Source of the DNA: Frateuria hangzhouensis
Lineage (GTDB): Bacteria; Pseudomonadota; Gammaproteobacteria; Xanthomonadales; Rhodanobacteraceae
Direction: 5' to 3'
NCBI RefSeq assembly: GCF_026410505.1
Contig: NZ_JAPMIU010000004.1
Span: 186,001-250,000 of the forward strand
DNA: 64,000 bases
In this document: positions 54,223-62,239 of the stretch, one piece after another
Layout of the letters: each line of letters opens with the position of its first letter
Position numbering within the stretch: position 1 is the stretch's first letter
Program-made: the position numbers and the translations under genes
The notes under the pieces: generated by a model
What the model saw: the letters and a program-made list of their open reading frames with translations, nothing else
Told to the model about the DNA's origin: nothing
Databases searched by the model: none

Positions 54223-54275
54223 ACCGGCGAGTACAAAACCGGCGAAGGCCCGGGAGAATAGGTACACTTGCCGGT
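54223..54275. promoter_or_regulatory. Inverted repeats in the LysR/efflux divergent promoter
   Basis: ACCGGCGAGT (54223-54232) and ACTTGCCGGT (54266-54275) are inverted with 9 of 10 matches, and a third half ACCGGCGAA lies between at 54238. Spacing and dyad symmetry fit recognition and activation sites of a LysR regulator controlling both its own gene and the efflux operon. Confidence 0.5.
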
Positions 54276-54343
54276 ATAGAAAACCGGGGCTTGGTGCAAT
54301 GCAATAGTGACACCCAGTCACGAATGTCCCTTGGAGGCACCCA

Positions 54344-55309
54344 ATGGAAGACTTCGCAGCAATTTCAGCTTTCGTCCGCGTGGTCGAAGCCAAGACCTTT
54401 GCCGCCGCCGCGGCGCAACTGGGCATGACCCCGTCCGGCGTCAGCCGCGCGGTGTCCCGGCTGGAGGAACGCCTCGGCGCGCGGCTGCTGTTCCGCTCCA
54501 CCCGGTCGCTGCGGCTGACCGATGACGGCGCCGTGTTCCATGCGCGCTGCAAGGACATCCTGGCGGATCTGGCCGAAGCCACCGAGGCGCTCGGCTACGC
54601 CACCCGCAAGCCGGTCGGCAGATTGCGCGTGGGCCTGTCGCTGGCGGTGGGGCGCGCCGCGCTGATCCCGCGCCTGGTCGAGTTCGAACAGCGCTACCCC
54701 GACATCCGCCTGGAACTGTCGATGAGCGACCAGCCGTCAGACTTGAACGGCGAGGGCATCGATTGCGCCGTCCGCGTGGGCGAGCTGGAGGACTCCAGCC
54801 TGATCGCGCGCAAGATCGGCTACCTGCGCAACGTGGTGTGCGCCTCGCCCGCCTACCTGGCCCGTCACGGCGTGCCGCAGACCATCGACGACCTCAAGCG
54901 GCACCGTTGCATCAACTACGTCTATCCCAACGGCCGCCCGCGCCAGTGGATGTTCGACGGCAGCAACGGGCCCGTCGCCGTGGACGTGGAAGGCCACCTG
55001 CTGATCAACGACGCCGAATCGGTCATCCAGGCCGTCGCCGCCGGGCTGGGGATCACCCAGGCCCCACACATGATGGTGGCCTGCATGCTCGACCTGGGCA
55101 AACTGGAGCTGGTGATGACCGACACCCGCTCCACCGGCAAGCCGGTATGGATCGTCTACCCGCAGAAGAAGCACCTGTCCGCGCGCGTGCAGGCGTTCAT
55201 CGAATGGGTGCGCGAGCTGTTCGAACGCACCAATGAGCCGCCGTGCCGGTTGCCGGCGCGGCCGCCGGCGGACAAGACGTCCAGCGTGCGGATCACCGCG
55301 AACGCCTGA
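54344..55309 (+). CDS. LysR-family transcriptional regulator
   Basis: A 321-residue LTTR. The HTH is MEDFAAISAFVRVVEAKTFA then AAAQLGMTPSGVSRAVSRLE, followed by the linker helix and the periplasmic-binding-protein-like effector domain (GRLRVGLSLAVGRAALIPRL from residue ~90; GLGITQAPHMMV near 235). It most resembles the AaeR/DmlR-like branch that controls efflux or catabolic genes. GGAGG lies 5-13 nt upstream of ATG 54344. It is divergent from the MFP-pump-OMF operon and very likely regulates it. Confidence 0.94.
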   Translation: MEDFAAISAFVRVVEAKTFAAAAAQLGMTPSGVSRAVSRLEERLGARLLFRSTRSLRLTDDGAVFHARCKDILADLAEATEALGYATRKPVGRLRVGLSLAVGRAALIPRLVEFEQRYPDIRLELSMSDQPSDLNGEGIDCAVRVGELEDSSLIARKIGYLRNVVCASPAYLARHGVPQTIDDLKRHRCINYVYPNGRPRQWMFDGSNGPVAVDVEGHLLINDAESVIQAVAAGLGITQAPHMMVACMLDLGKLELVMTDTRSTGKPVWIVYPQKKHLSARVQAFIEWVRELFERTNEPPCRLPARPPADKTSSVRITANA

Positions 55310-55347
55310 ACCCGTGCGGCGAGGCCGGTCGTGCGCACGGCGCAGCT

Positions 55348-56145
55348 TCAACCGCCGGCCGGCAACCACACCAGCAATGCTGCGCCCAGCGCGATGCGGT
55401 AGATCGCGAACGGCGTGAAGCGGTGCGTGCGGATGTAGCCGAGCAGCCATTTCACCGCGGCGAAGGCGACGATCGCCGAGACCACGAAGCCGACGATGAG
55501 CGCGCTCCAGTCTTCGTGCACCGCGCCGCCGTTCTTGACCACCTTGAGCAGCTCGTAGCCGGTGGCCGCGTACATGGTCGGGATGCCGACCAGAAAAGCG
55601 AACTCGGTGGCCGCGGCGCGGTTGCTGGTGCCGGCCAGCAGCGCGGCGAAGATGGTGGCCGCCGAGCGCGAGGTGCCGGGGAAGATGCCGGCCACCATCT
55701 GCGCGATGCCGACCAGTACCGCCACTGTCCAGGTCACTTCGCTACGGTCCGGCTGGCGCGCCGCGACGGCCTCGGCGCCCAGCATCCACAGGCCGCCGAT
55801 GACCAGCGCCCACGCGATCGGAGTGACCGTGTCCGGCAAGGTGAAACCCAGCTTGACCGCGGTAAAGCCGAGCACCGCGGTGATCAGGAACGCCACCGTG
55901 AGCTTGGCCAGGTAGTCGCGGTTGGCCGGCTCGCGCCATTGCGTCAGCAGCTGCCACAGGCGCTTCCAGTAGATCAGCGTCACCGCCAGGATCGCGCCGG
56001 CCTGGATGCCGATGTTGAACAGGTCCGAGCGCTCCCCCAGCCCGAGTTGTTCGGCGATCAGCAGGTGGCCCGTGCTGGAGATGGGCAGGAACTCCGTGAT
56101 GCCCTCGATGATGCCGAGCAGGATGACGCGGATCAGATCACTCAC
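55348..56145 (-). CDS. uppP: Undecaprenyl-diphosphatase UppP (BacA)
   Basis: Dephosphorylates undecaprenyl diphosphate to recycle the lipid carrier for peptidoglycan and other envelope glycans; overexpression confers bacitracin resistance. The 265-residue polytopic protein has both signature motifs: EGITEFLPISSTGHLLI (residues ~14-30, with the catalytic Glu) and FPGTSRSAATIFAALLAG (residues ~155-172). The length matches E. coli BacA. It is divergent from glnA. Confidence 0.96.
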   Translation of the reverse strand: MSDLIRVILLGIIEGITEFLPISSTGHLLIAEQLGLGERSDLFNIGIQAGAILAVTLIYWKRLWQLLTQWREPANRDYLAKLTVAFLITAVLGFTAVKLGFTLPDTVTPIAWALVIGGLWMLGAEAVAARQPDRSEVTWTVAVLVGIAQMVAGIFPGTSRSAATIFAALLAGTSNRAAATEFAFLVGIPTMYAATGYELLKVVKNGGAVHEDWSALIVGFVVSAIVAFAAVKWLLGYIRTHRFTPFAIYRIALGAALLVWLPAGG

Positions 56146-56251
56146 AAGGACTCCGGATGAGGGCGAACCGATAGCTTACGGGAACGGCGAAAAGACACCG
56201 TAGAGATCGCTTCCAGCACGAACGCCGTAGTCGTCGGCGCGCCCACGACGG

Positions 56252-56282
56252 TTGCACCACATCGGAAAATTGTTTGCACCAT
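56252..56282 (+). promoter_or_regulatory. Candidate NtrC half-sites upstream of glnA
   Basis: Two TTGCACCA half-sites lie at 56252-56259 and 56274-56281, in the same orientation and 22 bp apart (two helical turns). The NtrC consensus dyad is TGCACCA-N3-TGGTGCA; the opposite halves are poorly matched here. They are closer to the promoter than classical enhancers, so binding is possible but not certain. Confidence 0.5.
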
Positions 56283-56308
56283 TTAAGGGCGCTCCTGCCA
56301 TGTCGGGC

Positions 56309-56324
56309 TGGCACGGGCGTTGCT
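56309..56324 (+). promoter_or_regulatory. Sigma-54 (RpoN) promoter of glnA
   Basis: TGGCACG-GGCG-TTGCT is a full match to the sigma-54 consensus TGGCAC[G/A]-N4-TTGC[A/T], with the -24 GG at 56310-56311 and the -12 GC at 56322-56323. It is 40 bp upstream of the glnA ATG, leaving a leader of about 30 nt with a GAGG ribosome-binding site. Confidence 0.88.
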
Positions 56325-56363
56325 ACGACGCTCGTATCCCTATCATCGCCGAGGCCCGTGCCC

Positions 56364-57773
56364 ATGACCGCCCAGCAAGTGCTCGACCTGATCGCCGAAC
56401 ACGACGTCGAATTCGTCGACCTGCGCTTCGCCGACATGCTCGGCGTGCACCATCACCTGACCTATCCCGCGCACGCCATCGACGAGGGCGTGTTCGAGGA
56501 CGGCAAGATGTTCGACGGCTCCTCGATTCCGGGCTGGAAGGGCATCGCCGAGTCGGACATGGTGCTGTTGCCCGATCCGGCCACCGCGCATCTGGATCCG
56601 TTCTCGCAGCACAAGCAGCTGATCCTGCACTGCGACGTGCTGGAGCCGTCCACCATGCAGGCCTACGGCCGCGACCCGCGCTCGATCGCCAAGCGCGGCG
56701 AGGCGTACCTGAAGTCCACCGGCATCGCCGACACTGCCTTCTTCGGGCCGGAGCCGGAGTTCTTCATCTTCGATTCGGTGCGCTGGCAGAACGACATGGG
56801 CCGCGTGTTCTACGAGATCGGCTCCGAAGAGGCGGCGTGGAGCTCGCGCTACAAGTACGACGGCGACAACACCGGCCATCGCCCGGGCGTCAAGGGCGGC
56901 TACCTGCCGGTGCAGCCGGTCGATTCGCTGGGCGACCTGCGCGCCGACATGTGCAAGGTGCTCGAGTCGCTCGGCCAGGTGGTGGAAGTGCACCACCACG
57001 AGGTGGCCAACGCCGGCCAGTGCGAGATCGGCGTGCGCTTCAACACGCTGGTGAAGAAGGCCGACGAGTTGCTGACGATGAAGTACGTCATCCGCAACGT
57101 GGCGCACCAGAACGGCAAGACCGTCACCTTCATGCCCAAGCCGCTGGTGGGCGACAACGGTTCGGGCATGCACGTGCACCAGTCGCTGGCCAAGGACGGG
57201 CAAAACCTGTTCGCGGGTGAACTCTATGGCGGCCTGAGCCAGCTGGCGCTGTGGTACATCGGCGGTATCTTCAAGCACGCCCGCGCGATCAACGCCTTCG
57301 CCAACTCCACCACCAACAGCTACAAGCGCCTGGTGCCGGGCTTCGAGGCGCCGGTGATGCTGGCCTACTCGGCGCGCAACCGCTCGGCGAGCTGCCGCAT
57401 CCCGTACGTGTCCAGCCCGAAGGGCCGCCGCATCGAGGTGCGTTTCCCCGACCCGATGAACTCCGGCTACCTGGTGTTCACCGCGCTGATGATGGCCGGA
57501 CTGGATGGCATCATCAACAAGATCGACCCCGGCGCGCCGGCCGACAAGGATCTCTACGACCTGCCGCCGGAAGAAGAGAAGAACATCCCGCAGGTCTGCG
57601 CCAGCCTGGACGAGGCGCTGGCCGCGCTGGACAAGGATCGCGACTTCCTCAAGGCCGGCGGCGTGTTCACCGACGACTTCATCGACGCCTACATCGAGTT
57701 GAAGATGAAGGAGGTCACCCGTTACCGCGCCAGCACGCATCCGCTGGAATTCCAGATGTACTACTCGATCTGA
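56364..57773 (+). CDS. glnA: Glutamine synthetase type I
   Basis: Assimilates ammonia by ATP-dependent conversion of glutamate to glutamine. The 469-residue protein starts [23 protein letters not shown] motifs are [12 protein letters not shown], the metal-binding [35 protein letters not shown] and [11 protein letters not shown]. Tyr398 in DLYDLPPEE corresponds to the adenylylation site of E. coli Tyr397, so it is the GSI-beta type controlled by GlnE. A sigma-54 promoter precedes it, and glnL-glnG are 3.4 kb downstream. Confidence 0.98.
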   Translation: MTAQQVLDLIAEHDVEFVDLRFADMLGVHHHLTYPAHAIDEGVFEDGKMFDGSSIPGWKGIAESDMVLLPDPATAHLDPFSQHKQLILHCDVLEPSTMQAYGRDPRSIAKRGEAYLKSTGIADTAFFGPEPEFFIFDSVRWQNDMGRVFYEIGSEEAAWSSRYKYDGDNTGHRPGVKGGYLPVQPVDSLGDLRADMCKVLESLGQVVEVHHHEVANAGQCEIGVRFNTLVKKADELLTMKYVIRNVAHQNGKTVTFMPKPLVGDNGSGMHVHQSLAKDGQNLFAGELYGGLSQLALWYIGGIFKHARAINAFANSTTNSYKRLVPGFEAPVMLAYSARNRSASCRIPYVSSPKGRRIEVRFPDPMNSGYLVFTALMMAGLDGIINKIDPGAPADKDLYDLPPEEEKNIPQVCASLDEALAALDKDRDFLKAGGVFTDDFIDAYIELKMKEVTRYRASTHPLEFQMYYSI

Positions 57774-57869
57774 GCGGACGGGTCCGGTTGTCGTCTGCGC
57801 ACGTCGCTGCGCATGCGAAACAAGATGAATTACCGCTTTCGCGGGCATGACGCCCGAGCGGTGGGCTAG

Positions 57870-57910
57870 GCTCCCTCTCCCCTCCGGGGAGAGGGCTGGG
57901 GTGAGGGGCC
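57870..57910. repeat. Repeat family C, single unit (copy C3)
   Basis: GCTCCCTCTCCCCTCCGGGG continuing AGAGGGCTGGGGTGAGGGG, a lone half of the paired element. Its internal hairpin (CTCTCCCC/GGGGAGAG) lies between convergent glnA and the DUF2235 gene and could end transcripts from both sides. Nothing else was found in 57774-57982. Confidence 0.82.
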
Positions 57911-57982
57911 GGGCTCGCGGGGAACTTCACTGGGCGTGCATCTCGCTCCAGTTTTCAACGACCGCGTCGGCCACACTTTCCG

Positions 57983-59494
57983 TCACACCCGTTCGACCAC
58001 CATCGCCACGCTGCCGTGATTGTTGGCATAAGCCTGCCAGGCATCGTTGGCGTAGGCGTACAGGTAGCCGCCGGTGGCGGGCGTGAAGCTGGCGCCTTCG
58101 CCGATCAGGAAGGTCTCGCCGCGCGCCTCGCCCTGGTTGTCGGCGACGAAGCCGATCAGCGCGCACCACGGTGCCGACTCCACCCGGCGGGTGAACCAGA
58201 AGTCGTTCTGGCTGTCGGTGACCGTGTTGAACAGGTGTTCCACCGAGCCGAACGCGGAGGCGGCCAGGCGCGCGATGTCGGAGACGTGGTGGCCGTCGAC
58301 CTCGCCACCGGCGGCGGAGAACTTGGCACCCGCGTCGAGCCACTCGCCCGAGGCCGCGAAGCGGTAGCGCGTACCCGCCTCGAGGTAGAGGCCGGTGGCG
58401 TTCCAGTGTGGCGAGGCGAACACGTCCACCATCGCGTGCTCGCCCTGCGCAAGCGTGCGGGTGGGCCAGTAGTCGCCCTGCGCCAGCGGCGGATCGGCCT
58501 GCCGCGCGAGGGCGGCCGGATGCAACAGGCCGGCGCGCGCGCTGGTGTCGGCCACGCACGGGACCGCTCGCGGCTGGTTGCGGCCGAGCTTGAACAGGCC
58601 CTGCCGCGAATCGTGCAGCACGCCCTGCGGATCGGGCCGCAGTTGCGCGCGGGTGCCTTCGCGCAGGCGCAGGCCACAGGTCGCCGCCTCGTCCAGCATC
58701 CACTCCAGCGCGATGTCGGACAGCCCCGCCTGCGCGTAGCCGCCGCCCACGTCGCCGTGCACGCCGGGAAACCAGACCTGGTGCACCCGCTCGGGCCGGC
58801 GGATGTTGGTCCACAGGGTCGGCATGAAATCGGCGCGGCGTTCGTCCATCGCCACTGCGTGGCGAGCGTGGGCGATCATCGGGCTGATCTTGGTGTCGTG
58901 GAACTGGTAGCGGTGCGGATCGCCAATGAAGCGCAACACCGACAACTCCAGCGGAATGCCCAGCGCGCCGACGGTGTCCCACACGCCCATGAAATGCACG
59001 CTGATGGTGCCGGCAGTGGGCTTTCCGGGCGCCACGCCGTGGAAAGCGTAACCCTTGGCGTTGGCGAACGGCTGCCCGGAGCGGTAGGCCTCGAACACCG
59101 CCTCGACGCGCGACCACGTTTCGGCCGGCACCAGCGTGGCATCGGACAGGTCCAGCAACCCGCTGTGCGCGAGCAGTCCGCCCAGGCTGCGCACCGTGTA
59201 GGCGCCGCGGCTGAAGCCGAACAGGAAGATCCGGTCACCGTCGTGGTAGTGCGTGGCCAGCCACTGGTAGGCGCTCATGATGTTGCGTTCCAGCCCGGCA
59301 CCGGTGCCGCCGCCGACCATGCGGTCGAGCCAGCCGCCGTTGGTGCCCACGCCGGGGTGGTAATAGGCCAGCTGCTGCCCGTCCTTCACCGCGGCGTTGT
59401 AGACCTTGGCCACGTTGGTGGGCGCGGGCAGGCCCTGGTCGGTGTGCTCGAGGGTGTTCCAGGTGCCGTCGCAGCAGACGATCAGTTGGGTCAT
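57983..59494 (-). CDS. DUF2235 (Tle1-like) hydrolase with C-terminal LecA-like lectin domain
   Basis: A 503-residue two-domain protein without signal peptide. The N-terminal DUF2235 alpha/beta hydrolase starts MTQLIVCCDGTWNTLEHTDQ; the nucleophile elbow is GFSRGAY with Ser95, and VHFMGVWDTVGALGIP and VWFPGVHGDVGGGYA carry acid and His candidates. The C-terminal ~125 residues resemble PA-IL/LecA: WCALIGFVADNQGEARG and YANDAWQAYANNHGSVAM, in which Asp484, Asn491 and Asn492 align with LecA calcium ligands Asp100, Asn107 and Asn108. DUF2235 members include type VI phospholipase effectors, but no VgrG, PAAR or immunity gene adjoins it. Confidence 0.85.
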   Translation of the reverse strand: MTQLIVCCDGTWNTLEHTDQGLPAPTNVAKVYNAAVKDGQQLAYYHPGVGTNGGWLDRMVGGGTGAGLERNIMSAYQWLATHYHDGDRIFLFGFSRGAYTVRSLGGLLAHSGLLDLSDATLVPAETWSRVEAVFEAYRSGQPFANAKGYAFHGVAPGKPTAGTISVHFMGVWDTVGALGIPLELSVLRFIGDPHRYQFHDTKISPMIAHARHAVAMDERRADFMPTLWTNIRRPERVHQVWFPGVHGDVGGGYAQAGLSDIALEWMLDEAATCGLRLREGTRAQLRPDPQGVLHDSRQGLFKLGRNQPRAVPCVADTSARAGLLHPAALARQADPPLAQGDYWPTRTLAQGEHAMVDVFASPHWNATGLYLEAGTRYRFAASGEWLDAGAKFSAAGGEVDGHHVSDIARLAASAFGSVEHLFNTVTDSQNDFWFTRRVESAPWCALIGFVADNQGEARGETFLIGEGASFTPATGGYLYAYANDAWQAYANNHGSVAMVVERV

Positions 59495-59659
59495 GGCAGC
59501 ATCCTCGCAGGCCGGTTCGAGGGTGGATGCGCCGCGTCCGGCTTTGCGGCCGCGACCGCCAGGATCACGCCTGGCGCTGGCATCTTGCGCCGATCGGCAT
59601 CCTGCGTCCGTGATACGGCGTTGGTCGGGCGGCCACCGCGCGGGCACGCCGCCGTCGCG

Positions 59660-59965
59660 TCAACCGTTGCCGGCATAGGCCAGGCACCAGCCGCGCGGGC
59701 TGATGTCGCCGGCGACGATGATGCAGTGGCCCGGCGCCCGGGCGTCCTCGCCCGCAATGAAGTTGGCGCAGTTGGCGCAGGCGGACGTGCCCCTGGGCTG
59801 GTCCTGGTACTGCAGGGCCGCCTTGCTGGCCGTGCCGGCGGGTGCGCCGCCGGAGGACGCCAGCGCGGCGCGGCCCGGCAGCGGCAGGGCGGCGGTCGCG
59901 CCGGCGGCCACCGCCAGGTGGCGGAGCAGGGCGCGGCGGGAGAGGCGAAGGTCGAATGGGTCGTT
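59660..59965 (-). CDS. High-potential iron-sulfur protein (HiPIP)
   Basis: A 101-residue precursor of a periplasmic [4Fe-4S] electron carrier. A twin-arginine signal is present (LSRRALLRHLAVAAGATAAL), followed by the mature domain with ALQYQDQPRGTSACANCANF, GHCIIVAG and the end GWCLAYAGNG, giving the four cluster cysteines. The start is taken as TTG 59965 because GGAGGG lies 8 nt upstream; the in-frame ATG at 60004 lacks a ribosome-binding site and adds residues before the RR motif. HiPIPs donate to oxidases or reaction centres. It follows the YVTN propeller gene in the same direction. Confidence 0.92.
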   Translation of the reverse strand, partial: NDPFDLRLSRRALLRHLAVAAGATAALPLPGRAALASSGGAPAGTASKAALQYQDQPRGTSACANCANFIAGEDARAPGHCIIVAGDISPRGWCLAYAGNG

Positions 59966-60038
59966 CAATGGATTGCCCTCCGGGGCGTGGCAGGCAGGCC
60001 GCATGCGCCGACTGCCATGGCGCTCGAAACGTGCGCGT

Positions 60039-61043
60039 TCAGTCGTTGCCGGGTACGGCGAGCCAGAACGGCAGCCGCCCGTGGGTGGCGAGCTGCCGCG
60101 TCACCTCCAGCGTGCGGGTGTCGATCACCGCGAGCTTGTCGGTGCCGGTGACGCCGACGTAGACCCAGCGCCCATCGCGGCTGGCGCGCACACCGTGCGG
60201 ACCCTGGCCGACCTCGATGCGCTTGACCACCTTGAACGTGGCCGGATCGATCACGTCGACCACGTGGTCGGCGATCGCACCGGCAAACACGTAACGCCCA
60301 CCCGGGATCACGTCGATGCCGCCGTGGCCCAGCCCGACCGGGATCACCGCCAGCACCTTGCGCGAGGCGAGGTCGACCGCGGCGACCTTGCCGACCAGGT
60401 CGCGCACCCACAAGGTCCGTCCATCGGCGGAAAGATCGAGATTGTGCGGGCCGTGGATGCCCGGCACGGGGAACGCGTCGACCTTGGCCAGCGACGCCAT
60501 GTCCAGCACGGCCACGCCGCCGGCACCCTGCAGGGTGACGTAGGCCAGCTTGCCGTCGGCACTGAAGCGCGCGTTGTGCGGCACCTTGCCGACGGCGATC
60601 GACCTGGCCACGCGCTGCCCGGCCATGTCGATCACCGCGACGGTGCCCTGGCCGGCGCTGACCGCGAGGCCCCAGCGGCCGTCCGGGCTGATCGCCACGC
60701 CCTGCGGTGTCGGGCCGACCGGCAAGGTGGCCAGCTTCCGCCCGTTGCGCGGATCGAGCAGGTACGCCTCGGGCCGGTCCTTGCTGCTGACCAGCATGCG
60801 GCGGCCATCGGCGCTGATGGCGTCGTAATGGGCGCCGGGCAGGGCGTCCCAGGCGGCGTCGGAAGGCATGCGTTCGACCGCGTCGCTGGATTGCAGCGTC
60901 ACGTAGACGGGCTCGGGAAACCGCTCGTGCGATTCGGCGGCGCGGGCGGCCGTGGCGCCCAGGCAGCCCGCGGCCGCGAGCGTGCAGCAGGCCAGCGCCA
61001 GGCGCAGGCGGTGCGGGGTCGATCGATCGTTGTTCGGAGGCAT
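60039..61043 (-). CDS. Exported YVTN-family beta-propeller protein
   Basis: A 334-residue protein with signal peptide (RLRLALACCTLAAAGCLGAT region, ending ARA-A). The body is a seven-blade-like propeller with YVTN motifs: GPTPQGVAISPDGRWGLAVS, VGKVPHNARFSADGKLAYVT, HGPHNLDLSADGRTLWVRD and QGPHGVRASRDGRWVYVGVT. Similar domains occur in cytochrome cd1 and in surface proteins, but no haem motif is visible here. It is upstream of the HiPIP gene with a 73-bp gap, so the two may form an operon. ATG 61043 (MPPNNDRSTPHRLRLALA) was chosen for the signal peptide. Confidence 0.87.
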   Translation of the reverse strand: MPPNNDRSTPHRLRLALACCTLAAAGCLGATAARAAESHERFPEPVYVTLQSSDAVERMPSDAAWDALPGAHYDAISADGRRMLVSSKDRPEAYLLDPRNGRKLATLPVGPTPQGVAISPDGRWGLAVSAGQGTVAVIDMAGQRVARSIAVGKVPHNARFSADGKLAYVTLQGAGGVAVLDMASLAKVDAFPVPGIHGPHNLDLSADGRTLWVRDLVGKVAAVDLASRKVLAVIPVGLGHGGIDVIPGGRYVFAGAIADHVVDVIDPATFKVVKRIEVGQGPHGVRASRDGRWVYVGVTGTDKLAVIDTRTLEVTRQLATHGRLPFWLAVPGND

Positions 61044-61171
61044 GCTGGATCCTGTGTGGGGGGAACGGGTCGTTCCGTGCGCCGGGTCGTCCGCAGCGGC
61101 GTTCATGCGCAAGACGCAGGTGCGCAGGATTTATTCCCCCAACGACATTGGGTGGCGGATACGGACGGCGT

Positions 61172-61188
61172 TGCACCAAATCGGCGCA
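61172..61188. promoter_or_regulatory. NtrC-type operator upstream of glnL
   Basis: TGCACCA-AAT-CGGCGCA matches 12 of the 14 dyad positions of the NtrC consensus TGCACCA-N3-TGGTGCA and lies 19-35 bp before the glnL ATG. A second partial match (TGCCCAT-C-ATGGGTGCA) overlaps the start region at 61190-61206. The position fits autorepression by NtrC, as at the E. coli glnL promoter. Confidence 0.7.
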
Positions 61189-61206
61189 ATGCCCATCATG
61201 GGTGCA

Positions 61207-62196
61207 ATGAACGACATCGATTGGCGCACATGGGCGGAGCAGGCGACCACCGGGCTGGGCCTGGTCGACAGCGAGCTGCGCCTGGCCTGGCTCAACCCCT
61301 CATTGGCCGAGGCGCTGGAGCTGGGGCCGCGGCGTGCCGTGGGCCAGCCTTTGCCCGCGCTGCTGGACGAACCGGGCCTCGCCGCCCAGGCCGCGCGTGC
61401 GCGCGGCGGGCAGCACGCGGTGCATTGGCGGGACCTGCGGATACACGCACGGCGCCTGGATGCCTCGCTGCAGCCGCTCGGTCCCGAGGCCTTCCTGCTG
61501 GAGGTGCATGTGCTGGCCGAGCCGGCCGGCAGCGATTCCCCGGTGTCGGCCAGCCTGCGCGGGTTCGCCCACGAGGTGAAGAACCCGCTGGCCGGCCTGC
61601 GCGGCGCCGCGCAACTGCTGCAGCGGCGGGTCGGCGATGCCGACCTGCAGGCACTGGCCGGCATGGTGATCGCCGAAGCCGATCGGCTGGCGGCGCTGGC
61701 CGACCGGCTGCTGCGCCATGGCGGCGCGTCGCAGTGCGCGCCGCTGAACATCCACGCCGTGCTCGAACGTGTGGTGGCGCTGTTGCAGGCCGAGCCGGCG
61801 CCGCTGGTCATCCATCAGGATTACGACCCGAGCCTGCCCGACCTGCGTGGCGACGCCGATCGCCTGCAGCAGTTGTTGCTTAACCTGGCGCGCAACGCGC
61901 ACGAGGCCGGCGCCCGCGCCCTGATCCTGCGCACGCGTGCCGAGCACGGGGTGCGGGTCGGCGAGCGCGTGCTGCGCACGGCAGTGCGGCTGGACGTGGT
62001 CGACGACGGCGCCGGCGTGCCGGCCGAGCTGCGCGACACCCTGTTCGAACCGCTGGTGTCCGGCCGCGCCGAGGGCACCGGGCTGGGCCTGGCGCTGGCG
62101 CGCGAGATCGCCCACGAGCATGGCGGCGAACTGCGCCACACCGGCGCGCCGGGCGCCACCACGTTCACCCTTTGGCTGCCGCTGGAATCCGCATGA
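61207..62196 (+). CDS. glnL: Nitrogen regulation sensor kinase NtrB
   Basis: The 329-residue cytoplasmic histidine kinase that, under PII control, phosphorylates NtrC when nitrogen is scarce. An N-terminal PAS-like domain (GLGLVDSELRLAWLNPSLAE) is followed by the phospho-acceptor His122 in GFAHEVKNPLAGLRGAAQLL and the ATPase domain with LNLARNAHEAGA, DDGAGVPAEL and GRAEGTGLGLALAREIAHEH. Starts at 61198 or 61189 are possible; 61207 (MNDIDWRTW) is taken. It is followed at 43 bp by glnG. Confidence 0.95.
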   Translation: MNDIDWRTWAEQATTGLGLVDSELRLAWLNPSLAEALELGPRRAVGQPLPALLDEPGLAAQAARARGGQHAVHWRDLRIHARRLDASLQPLGPEAFLLEVHVLAEPAGSDSPVSASLRGFAHEVKNPLAGLRGAAQLLQRRVGDADLQALAGMVIAEADRLAALADRLLRHGGASQCAPLNIHAVLERVVALLQAEPAPLVIHQDYDPSLPDLRGDADRLQQLLLNLARNAHEAGARALILRTRAEHGVRVGERVLRTAVRLDVVDDGAGVPAELRDTLFEPLVSGRAEGTGLGLALAREIAHEHGGELRHTGAPGATTFTLWLPLESA

Positions 62197-62239
62197 GCCG
62201 CGTCCCGTCCTTCTTTTTCATCGCTTTGCCGGACAAGCC

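Noticed and set aside
57983-59494. Type VI secretion island around the DUF2235 gene
   Set aside because: No VgrG, PAAR, Hcp, adaptor or immunity-like gene occurs on either side; the neighbours are glnA, a HiPIP and a YVTN protein.
59966-60004. ATG at 60004 as the HiPIP start
   Set aside because: It lacks a ribosome-binding site and adds 13 residues (MRPACHAPEGNP...) before the Tat motif, whereas the TTG at 59965 has GGAGGG at proper spacing.
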